Both the position numbers and the translations under genes were made by a program. Below, piece after piece: positions 14,351 through 20,086 of a stretch of 20,086 bases of DNA. The stretch's first letter is position 1. Every line of letters starts with the position of its first letter. Source of the stretch: Bacteroidales bacterium (lineage in GTDB: Bacteria; Bacteroidota; Bacteroidia; Bacteroidales; Lentimicrobiaceae); contig JALHHH010000049.1 of assembly GCA_022837485.1 (NCBI GenBank), forward strand, positions 1 to 20,086, given 5' to 3'. The notes beneath the pieces were generated by a model. That model saw nothing but the letters and a program-made list of their open reading frames with translations, was not told the DNA's origin and made no database searches.

Positions 14351-14429
14351 GATCGCTGGTTTTTAAGTTGTAATGCTGACACGGCCTGGAATTCTGTTGC
14401 GAAAATGCATATCGCCGTTACAGCTCCTG

Positions 14430-14437
14430 CAAATCTA
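14430..14437 (-). promoter_or_regulatory. Candidate Bacteroidota -7 element for panB
   Basis: The minus strand reads TAGATTTG, matching TAnnTTTG, about 80 nt upstream of the panB ATG. No -33 TTG is at the normal spacing. Confidence 0.4.
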
Positions 14438-14727
14438 CAAAACTATTGAATTGTACATTCGTTATTCATCTGACAGACTCTTCAAGTCGGGTATATTTTA
14501 ATGGTTTTCAGACTGGCCGGGTCGTATCCGGTGAACAGCGGGTGTTTCACATTTCATGTTCGGATCAACCGGATGTGCGATCCGAAGATTGCTTTCCCTT
14601 CATATGCCGCCCGGCGATCATCCATGCATATATGGTTTATTTACCCTCCTGCAACCGTTGAAGTAAGCGTCAATCTATGTTGATTTCGCTATTTTTTATT
14701 TTCAAACCGCTGAAACCGGATTTTCTG

Positions 14728-14735
14728 TAATTTTG
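14728..14735 (+). promoter_or_regulatory. Bacteroidota -7 element for the DUF4249-like lipoprotein gene
   Basis: TAATTTTG matches TAnnTTTG. It ends 95 nt before the ATG at 14831, so the mRNA would have a leader of about 90 nt, longer than elsewhere in the window. Confidence 0.5.
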
Positions 14736-14830
14736 ACGTGCTGATTAACCAGCCGGCCGGATCCCGAAATAAGCAAACAACGATCTGAAAGAACAAATCG
14801 CAGGCCCGGCACTATTTAACGAATCTCCGG

Positions 14831-15871
14831 ATGAAAAAAATTCTGATTACTCTTCTTGCCCTTACCGCAATCCTGTTTAACGGTTGTGAAACCGACTTTG
14901 ACGTTACAGCTGAATGGAAAGATATAACGGTAGTTTATGGACTTATAAGCCAGAACGATACTGTACATTACATAAAAGTAAATAAAGCTTTCCTCGGTCA
15001 GGGAAATGCGTTAACCTACGCTCAGGAAGCAGATTCAAGCTCCTACCTGGGTCAGATTGACGTATGGCTTATAGAAAAGTCAAACAATCAGGAAATGAGG
15101 AGATTCAAACTCGATACTACTGTTGTCTACAACAAAGAAACCGGTATTTTTTATGCACCCGAACAAGTGGTTTATAAGACCGGTTTCAGAGTGCCCTCCG
15201 ATTACGTTGCTAAAAAGATCACCTATCACCTTGAGATAAATAACCTTATCACCGGTAAGGTGGTATCATCCCTAACACCGCTGGTGCACGATTTCAACAT
15301 TGAAACGCCCCGGCCGGGACTACAGGCCATCAATTTTACAGCCGAAAGCAATCAGCGGGTCAAATGGTCTTCTGCTGTAAATGGACGGCGCTACGATGTT
15401 ACCATCCGTTTCTGGTTCGATGAAGTGCACGCCCCCGCCAGAGATACCATCGCCCGTTACGTTGACTGGGATTTCAGTACGGTAAAATCCTCATCCGTTA
15501 AAGGCGGTGAACCAATGGAACTTCTGTATGCACCATCCGGATTCTTCAATATGTGCCATACTCTCATCCCTTACAAACAGGGAAGCAGTTTCACCGAAGA
15601 CCAGGTACTTGCCCGTCTGGTAAACAGAGTTGAATTCCTTTTTGCCGTCGCCGGCGATGAGTTCAATACTTACATGGAAGTAAATGAACCTTCAAGCGGT
15701 ATTGTGCAGGATAAACCAACCTATACCAATATCGTTAACGGAATCGGACTTTTTAGCTGCCGCTTTGTGAAATCTTCGGAAACTCCTAACGTGAAAATGA
15801 GAGTAGGGCCTTCCACCGAGGAAAGACTGATTAATGAAGGACTGAAATTTGTCAAGAAAATTGGCAATTAG
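14831..15871 (+). CDS. DUF4249-like lipoprotein
   Basis: A 346-residue protein with a lipoprotein signal. MKKILITLLALTAILFNGC puts the lipidated cysteine at C19. It is followed by ETDFD, an acidic stretch like the lipoprotein export signals that send Bacteroidota lipoproteins to the cell surface. The early ITVVYGLISQNDTVHYIKVNK segment and the late YTNIVNGIGLFSCRFV segment match the pattern of DUF4249 (PF14054) as I remember it. The rest is predicted beta-rich. Function is unknown. Family members are often encoded beside a TonB-dependent receptor-like barrel, but none is present here. The gene stands alone with its own promoter and a downstream hairpin. Its 3' flank also carries the elements proposed to control dnaK. 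Confidence 0.8.
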   Translation: MKKILITLLALTAILFNGCETDFDVTAEWKDITVVYGLISQNDTVHYIKVNKAFLGQGNALTYAQEADSSSYLGQIDVWLIEKSNNQEMRRFKLDTTVVYNKETGIFYAPEQVVYKTGFRVPSDYVAKKITYHLEINNLITGKVVSSLTPLVHDFNIETPRPGLQAINFTAESNQRVKWSSAVNGRRYDVTIRFWFDEVHAPARDTIARYVDWDFSTVKSSSVKGGEPMELLYAPSGFFNMCHTLIPYKQGSSFTEDQVLARLVNRVEFLFAVAGDEFNTYMEVNEPSSGIVQDKPTYTNIVNGIGLFSCRFVKSSETPNVKMRVGPSTEERLINEGLKFVKKIGN

Positions 15872-15892
15872 TCAATCTTTTCCTGAAGCTGG

Positions 15893-15920
15893 CTGACGAA
15901 ATGTCAGAATTCAGTGTCAG
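15893..15920 (+). promoter_or_regulatory. Paired TGTCAG elements, candidate enhancer (UAS) for dnaK
   Basis: CTGAC-GAAAT-GTCAG is a perfect inverted repeat at 15893-15907. TGTCAG (15902-15907) recurs at 15915-15920, 13 bp later. The elements lie about 125-150 bp upstream of the -24/-12 element, the usual position for activators of sigma-54 polymerase. That this is an activator site is inference. Confidence 0.4.
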
Positions 15921-15929
15921 ACGTTTTAG

Positions 15930-15963
15930 TACAGCCGGGTTTCAAAATCCGGCTGTATTATTT
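15930..15963 (+). terminator. Hairpin terminator of the DUF4249-like gene
   Basis: TACAGCCGG (15930-15938) pairs perfectly with CCGGCTGTA (15949-15957), and the loop can extend the stem by three pairs. It is followed by TTATTT, a modest T-tract. It starts 59 nt after the stop codon. Confidence 0.6.
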
Positions 15964-15964
15964 G

Positions 15965-15977
15965 TAAATAATTGATA
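15965..15977 (-). promoter_or_regulatory. IHF-consensus-like site between enhancer and dnaK promoter
   Basis: The minus strand reads TATCAATTATTTA, matching WATCARNNNNTTR at every defined position. It sits between the TGTCAG elements and the -24/-12 element, where DNA bending would bring them together. The consensus is that of E. coli IHF and the region is AT-rich, so a chance match is possible. Confidence 0.3.
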
Positions 15978-16040
15978 ATCAAATTTATGTATTCAAAGTG
16001 CTGTCGTTTCCGGATGACTTTCCTGTAAGCTTAGGCCGGC

Positions 16041-16056
16041 TTGGCATAATCCTTGA
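16041..16056 (+). promoter_or_regulatory. Sigma-54-like -24/-12 promoter of dnaK
   Basis: TTGGCATAATCCTTGA aligns with the sigma-54 consensus TGGCAC-N5-TTGC. The GG at 16043-16044 and the G at 16055 have exact -24/-12 spacing. The two deviations are T for C at the sixth base and GA instead of GC at -12. The start point would be near 16067, about 32 nt before the ATG. No TAnnTTTG box and no CIRCE element is seen between the DUF4249-like gene and dnaK. Confidence 0.5.
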
Positions 16057-16098
16057 CAATGTCGGTGAAAAAACAGACAACCAAAAAAAGCTTATAAA

Positions 16099-18006
16099 AT
16101 GGGTAAAATAATAGGAATAGACCTCGGAACCACAAATTCATGTGTTTCCGTTATGGAAGGAAATGAACCGGTGGTAATCCCCAACAGCGAAGGCCGCAGA
16201 ACTACGCCTTCAATCGTTGCTTTTACCGAAAACGGTGAACGTAAAGTAGGGGATCCCGCTAAAAGGCAGGCAATCACCAACCCCCAGCGTACAATTTTTT
16301 CCATCAAGCGGTTTATGGGCGAAACCTTCGACCGAGTTTCGAAGGAAGTAGGACGCGTCCCCTATAAAGTTATCAAAGGCGACAACAATACTCCCCGCGT
16401 TCAGATCGACGACCGTAACTATACTCCCCAGGAAATTTCAGCTATGGTTCTTCAAAAGATGAAGAAAACCGCCGAAGATTATCTCGGACAAACGGTCACC
16501 GAAGCCGTTATTACCGTTCCCGCCTACTTCAGCGACTCTCAGCGTCAGGCAACCAAGGAAGCAGGTGAAATTGCCGGACTTACCGTAAAGCGAATCATCA
16601 ACGAACCTACCGCTGCTGCCCTTGCCTATGGTCTCGATAAGAAAAATAGAGACATTAAAGTAGCCGTCTTTGACCTTGGAGGCGGTACGTTCGATATTTC
16701 CATCCTGGAACTCGGGGATGGCGTGTTCGAAGTAAAATCAACCAACGGCGATACCCACCTTGGCGGCGACGACTTCGATCATAACATTATCGACTGGCTT
16801 GCAGATGAGTTTAAAAACGATGAAGGCATTGACCTTAGAAAAGACCCTATGGCGCTTCAGCGCCTGAAAGAAGCAGCTGAAAAAGCAAAAATTGAACTTT
16901 CCAGCTCTACCTCAACCGAGATCAACCTTCCTTACATCATGCCCGTCGACGGCATACCTAAACACCTTGTGCGTACCCTTTCACGTGCTAAGTTTGAACA
17001 GCTCAACGATAAACTCATCAGAGCTACCATTGAACCATGCCGCATTGCTCTTAAAGACGCAGGCCTTTCAACCTCCGATATCGATGAGGTTATTCTGGTT
17101 GGAGGTTCAACCCGTATTCCCGCTATTCAGAAAATAGTTGAGGATTTCTTCGGTAAATCCCCGTCAAAAGGCGTTAACCCCGACGAAGTTGTTGCAGTTG
17201 GTGCTGCCATTCAGGGAGGCGTTCTCACCGGTGAAGTAAAAGACGTGCTTCTGCTCGACGTTACTCCTCTTTCTCTCGGAATCGAAACTCTGGGAGGCGT
17301 TATGACACGACTTATCGAATCAAATACCACAATCCCGACCAAAAAGTCGGAAGTGTTCTCCACCGCCAGCGACAGCCAGCCCTCCGTGGAAATTCATATC
17401 CTTCAGGGTGAACGTCCGATGGCACGCGACAACAAAAGCATCGGCAGATTCCATCTCGACGGAATACCCCCTGCACCCCGCGGCGTACCGCAGATTGAAG
17501 TTACTTTCGATATTGACGCGAACGGCATTCTACACGTATCGGCAAAAGACAAAGGTACCGGCAAATCACAGCAGATTCGTATCGAAGCCTCTTCCGGACT
17601 CTCAGACGAGGAAGTAAGACGTATGAAAGATGAAGCTGCAGCCAATGCCGAAATTGACCGTAAGGCTAAGGAAGAAGTTGATAAGCTCAACAGTGCCGAT
17701 GCTATGGTCTTCCAAACCGAGAAACAGCTGAAAGAGTACGGTGATAAACTTCCCGAAGCAAAAAAAGGCCCCATCGAAAAAGCTCTTGCCGATCTTAAGG
17801 AAGCACATAAGAACCGCAACTTTGCCGGTATCGATACAGCTCTGGAAGCTCTCAATGCTGCATGGCAGGCTGCCAGCGAAGAGATGTACAAAGCAACTCA
17901 GGATGCAGGTCAGCCCAATCCCGAAGCGTCTCAGGCAGGCGGTCAGCAGTCAGGCTCTGCCCCCGATTCCGAAGTCACCGATGTTGACTTTGAAGAAGTG
18001 AAGTAA
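16099..18006 (+). CDS. dnaK: Molecular chaperone DnaK (Hsp70)
   Basis: A 635-residue Hsp70 of standard length. The phosphate-1 motif IGIDLGTTNSCVSVMEG (about 4-20) opens the ATPase domain. NEPTAAALAYGLD and VFDLGGGTFDISILELGDG are the connect and phosphate-2 regions, and ILVGGSTRIPAIQ is the adenosine motif. The interdomain linker VLLLDVTPLSLGIETLGG leads into the beta-sandwich substrate-binding domain. The helical lid follows, and the protein ends in a Gln/Gly-rich tail and the acidic EVTDVDFEEVK, typical of bacterial DnaK that works with DnaJ and GrpE. Neither partner gene is in the window, so dnaK is monocistronic, bounded by a strong terminator at 18032-18076. Upstream it has a sigma-54-like element rather than the standard Bacteroidota promoter. 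Identity is essentially certain. Confidence 0.99.
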   Translation: MGKIIGIDLGTTNSCVSVMEGNEPVVIPNSEGRRTTPSIVAFTENGERKVGDPAKRQAITNPQRTIFSIKRFMGETFDRVSKEVGRVPYKVIKGDNNTPRVQIDDRNYTPQEISAMVLQKMKKTAEDYLGQTVTEAVITVPAYFSDSQRQATKEAGEIAGLTVKRIINEPTAAALAYGLDKKNRDIKVAVFDLGGGTFDISILELGDGVFEVKSTNGDTHLGGDDFDHNIIDWLADEFKNDEGIDLRKDPMALQRLKEAAEKAKIELSSSTSTEINLPYIMPVDGIPKHLVRTLSRAKFEQLNDKLIRATIEPCRIALKDAGLSTSDIDEVILVGGSTRIPAIQKIVEDFFGKSPSKGVNPDEVVAVGAAIQGGVLTGEVKDVLLLDVTPLSLGIETLGGVMTRLIESNTTIPTKKSEVFSTASDSQPSVEIHILQGERPMARDNKSIGRFHLDGIPPAPRGVPQIEVTFDIDANGILHVSAKDKGTGKSQQIRIEASSGLSDEEVRRMKDEAAANAEIDRKAKEEVDKLNSADAMVFQTEKQLKEYGDKLPEAKKGPIEKALADLKEAHKNRNFAGIDTALEALNAAWQAASEEMYKATQDAGQPNPEASQAGGQQSGSAPDSEVTDVDFEEVK

Positions 18007-18031
18007 TAATAGCGATTTCTGCATGAAATTT

Positions 18032-18076
18032 GCGGCAAAGAAGAATCCGGCCGGGTTCATCTTTGCCGCTTTTTTT
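18032..18076 (+). terminator. Strong intrinsic terminator of dnaK
   Basis: GCGGCAAAGA (18032-18041) pairs with TCTTTGCCGC (18060-18069). After a single A-A mismatch GAATCC/GGGTTC (with one G-T pair) continues the stem to a GGCC loop. Seven T follow at 18070-18076. It begins 25 nt after the dnaK stop. Confidence 0.9.
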
Positions 18077-18179
18077 GTTTAACCGGAATTCCCGTTCATG
18101 GAGTTTTGCCTCCCGGTATTGCCGGCAGCAGAACGGAACAACGGCATTATTGTTAACTTTACTGTCTCAATAGCAACCC

Positions 18180-19721
18180 ATGATACGAAAGATCCTGCTT
18201 ATTGCCGTTATAATCGGTTTGTTCTCCCCTTTTCTTACCGGACAGGGGAATAAGCCGGTAAGGCTCGAAATACCGGTTAAAGATGATACCGAAGTATACA
18301 GAGTTGTTCCCGCTGGTGAATACGGTGTGATGATTATTTATCTGAGTTCCGAAACCGACGAAAATCAGCAGATGCTGTGGGTTACCGCAATGCTCGACAG
18401 GAATCTGAAAGAGATCTGGCGAAAATTTATTCCTCTGCCAAAGGGATTTATCCTCGAAGAATCCCTTTACAGTAATACGCACCTGATCAGCTTCTTTCAT
18501 AATCCCAAAAGCAGCGATGAACACAACTTCAGAATTATCGACACCGATGTTTCAGCCGGAACCTTTGCTCAAACAAGCTACAGCGTACCCGAAAAGTCGG
18601 GTGCAGCTTATTTCAGCGTCGGCGATCAACTGGCAGTTGCCGGAATCAACATCCGTAAAGACGAGTCCATTCTTCTTGCATACCAGTTCGACCGAAAGAT
18701 CATACGGGAGATAAATCCAGGAACAGCCGGTCAGGCAGTTATCGAATCAATCTCCATCGATCGGCCCTCCGGAACTATATCGGCAATACTCCGTACCCTG
18801 GGTTCTGCAAAAAAAAGAGCCTACTTCCTTGTGAAAGCCAACAGCGAGGGCTTCGTACTTAGCAACCTTCAGCTCAGCAAATTCGACGACAACCGCATGA
18901 TTAATACTGCTTTCGCTCATAAAATCGATGGCCTGAACGATATCATTATTGGATCGTACGGACGTTCAAGCCGCACCCGGACCATCGAAGGAAGAGAGTC
19001 GATAGGCGTTGCTTCCACAGGATTCTTTTCCATCCTGATCCGGAATAATGCTGAAGTAACAACCAATTTTTACGAATTTACCGACTTCCGGGATTTCTAC
19101 CGTTACCTGCGCCGCCCGTCCGATCTGAATGTTCGTCGTGGATCAATCCGTGACCGCAACCGCGATTATTCTATCGACCACGACCTGCTCGCTCATGAGG
19201 TTTTTGTATGGAACGATCAGCTCATATTTATGGCTGAAGCGTATTACCCTGAATACCGAACCGTTACCACAATGGTTTACGACTATTACGGAAGGCCTTA
19301 TCCTACTACATATTCGGTATTTGAAGGCTTCAGATATCTTACAACTTTTGTGGCCGGTTTTGATCGCGAGGGTACTCTCATATGGAACAACGATCTGGAG
19401 CTTAGAGACATGCTTACGCAAACTCTGAAACGCCGCGTTGTGTCATGGGAAGATCCTGAAGGCCTCGTCCTGGCGTATGCCAACAACGGTAAGATCTTTT
19501 CCAAACTCATCCATAAAGATCAAACCATTGAAAGCATCTCATCAGCCGATATCGCCACACTAAACGCACGCGACCGCATTTTCGAAGACTCGAACAGCAT
19601 CATTGAACGCTGGTACGACAGTTACTTCCTGATTCACGGTTATCAGAATATTAAAAACAGCTACGTGAATTCAAGAAATAATAAAAGCGTTTTTTATATT
19701 AATAAAATAGCCTACTTCTAA
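18180..19721 (+). CDS. Secreted protein of unknown function
   Basis: A 513-residue protein that I do not recognise. It has a signal peptide (MIRKILLIAVIIGLFSPFLT, likely cleaved near GQG at 21-23), with no lipobox and no later membrane helix. The mature part is rich in beta-strand patterns. Spaced segments such as VTAMLDRNLKEIW, LLAYQFDRKIIREI and FVAGFDREGTLIWNNDLEL recur at intervals, resembling propeller blades, but I cannot assign a family. There is an Arg/Asp-rich stretch in the middle (LRRPSDLNVRRGSIRDRNRD, about 304-323) and a Tyr-rich segment (YPEYRTVTTMVYDYYGRPYP, about 348-367). The C-terminus (SVFYINKIAYF) is aromatic. The gene stands alone after the dnaK terminator. Upstream, TAACTTTA at 18154-18161 is a one-base variant of the -7 box but too close to the ATG for a normal leader. 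It is probably periplasmic or cell-surface. Confidence 0.8.
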   Translation: MIRKILLIAVIIGLFSPFLTGQGNKPVRLEIPVKDDTEVYRVVPAGEYGVMIIYLSSETDENQQMLWVTAMLDRNLKEIWRKFIPLPKGFILEESLYSNTHLISFFHNPKSSDEHNFRIIDTDVSAGTFAQTSYSVPEKSGAAYFSVGDQLAVAGINIRKDESILLAYQFDRKIIREINPGTAGQAVIESISIDRPSGTISAILRTLGSAKKRAYFLVKANSEGFVLSNLQLSKFDDNRMINTAFAHKIDGLNDIIIGSYGRSSRTRTIEGRESIGVASTGFFSILIRNNAEVTTNFYEFTDFRDFYRYLRRPSDLNVRRGSIRDRNRDYSIDHDLLAHEVFVWNDQLIFMAEAYYPEYRTVTTMVYDYYGRPYPTTYSVFEGFRYLTTFVAGFDREGTLIWNNDLELRDMLTQTLKRRVVSWEDPEGLVLAYANNGKIFSKLIHKDQTIESISSADIATLNARDRIFEDSNSIIERWYDSYFLIHGYQNIKNSYVNSRNNKSVFYINKIAYF

Positions 19722-20086
19722 ACGTATTCTGTTATTTATGATTGCCGGCTCTTTGCCTCTTTACCGGTGGTCTATTCCCTGATTCATTCACTCACGGAAA
19801 AAATTTCCTATAACTGTCCTGATTGAAAACATTCTGCACTCATCTCTCGTGTAAAGCGCTCAAAATCAGGTTACATTCTAAAATGGCACATGTTGTACAG
19901 CGAACGGTGAGTTTCACTGTATTCATCGTTTCAATCTGGTTTGAATTCCTTTGAACCGCTTATCAAATCTATAGTTCAGGCAAAATAGGTAGTATCCCTT
20001 TTTGTGTGTAATGAGTTCTTCTTCTAAATTCAAAGGTATTCATTTTTTTTGTTTCAATTGAGAATGAATGGCAGCGGAACGAAGGC
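19722..20086. other. Gene-free right end
   Basis: 365 bases without a convincing gene. Seen in it are a small GGAAA-AAA-TTTCC palindrome (19796-19808) and CCTGATT/AATCAGG arms around a 39-nt loop (19818-19870). Two copies of ATTCAT near GTTTCAAT occur (19921-19935 and 20038-20058), and there is a minus-strand promoter-like pair at 20031-20057. Short frames of 23 (plus, 19883-19954) and 28 residues (minus, 19840-19926; contains RCTTCAILEC) are present but unsupported. The stretch is more AT-rich than its neighbours. Confidence 0.5.
20031..20057 (-). promoter_or_regulatory. Promoter-like -33/-7 pair pointing left into the gene-free region
   Basis: On the minus strand TTG (20057-20055) is followed after 16 nt by TACCTTTG (20038-20031), a full match to TAnnTTTG. 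Nothing recognisable lies downstream on that strand until the end of the secreted-protein gene, so it may drive a small RNA, a small peptide or nothing. Confidence 0.35.

Larger units (their letters stand above)
14351..14830. other. Divergent intergenic region between panB and the DUF4249-like gene
   Basis: 480 bases without a convincing gene. It holds a candidate -7 box for each flanking gene. It also has an 8-bp inverted repeat TTCGGATC/GATCCGAA with a 12-nt loop at 14559-14586, with no T-tract after it on either strand. The short frames present (71 codons at most) lack coding character and a promoter. The stretch 14680-14735 is AT-rich. Confidence 0.6.

Noticed and set aside
14446..14683. 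Plus-strand frames of 60-71 codons between panB and the DUF4249-like gene
   Set aside because: Cysteine- and serine-rich composition unlike a real protein, no promoter at a sensible distance, and overlapping frames of similar length.
15871..16098. CIRCE operator (HrcA site) upstream of dnaK
   Set aside because: Looked for TTAGCACTC-N9-GAGTGCTAA and variants; nothing similar is present.
19883..19954. Plus-strand 23-residue hydrophobic peptide frame (MAHVVQRTVSFTVFIVS...)
   Set aside because: No promoter or conservation evidence and it overlaps another equally short frame on the opposite strand.
19921..20058. Possible CRISPR-like repeats containing GTTTCAAT
   Set aside because: Only two 8-base copies with different flanking sequence and spacing; no third copy and no spacer pattern.

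Overview
The window is a chromosomal segment from a member of the Bacteroidota, most likely of the Bacteroidales type. The signs are promoters of the form TAnnTTTG (several with an upstream TTG), start codons without Shine-Dalgarno sequences, DUF4249-like and GldN-like lipoproteins, a NimA/PNPOx-like flavoprotein of the usual Bacteroidota type, and a dnaK ending in a typical acidic tail. Base composition looks balanced, near 50% GC by eye. There is no rRNA, tRNA, CRISPR array, insertion sequence, integrase or phage gene. Most of the window is core genome, so any novelty lies in domain architecture and regulation rather than in a new gene cluster.

Layout. Positions 1-2038 (minus strand) hold the start of a cyclic-nucleotide-binding-domain protein and, upstream of it, a TMTC-like GT-C membrane protein with C-terminal TPRs. 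Divergent from it, 2237-2785 encodes a lipoprotein whose C-terminal half resembles GldN/PorN of the type IX secretion/gliding machinery. Its transcription terminator is embedded in its last codons. A short amber-interrupted reading frame lies at 2837-2962. From 2996 to 4893 an M16 zinc peptidase and an O-methyltransferase are translationally overlapped (ATGA).

Purine block, 5049-8755. purE (minus) is divergent from hpt, which is followed by a double-length adenylate kinase and then obgE. This places de novo purine synthesis, purine salvage, adenylate interconversion and a GTPase side by side. The adenylate kinase is a tandem duplication whose second half has lost both metal-associated acidic residues. 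A PAP2 phosphatase sits 3 nt behind obgE and converges, with interlocked stop codons (TTAA), on a NimA/PNPOx-like gene.

Minus-strand block, 9909-14350. panB, an RluA-family pseudouridine synthase and a 935-residue secreted protein lie in the same direction. The last has an HEXXH peptidase-like N-terminus, a TolB-like propeller and a probable outer-membrane beta-barrel, and it starts with TTG.

Right part. It holds a lone DUF4249-like lipoprotein (14831-15871), dnaK (16099-18006) and a secreted protein of unknown function (18180-19721). dnaK lacks a recognisable TAnnTTTG box. It is preceded by a sigma-54-like -24/-12 element, an IHF-like site and paired TGTCAG elements at classic enhancer distance. 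This is the most interesting regulatory signal in the window. The final 365 bases hold no convincing gene.
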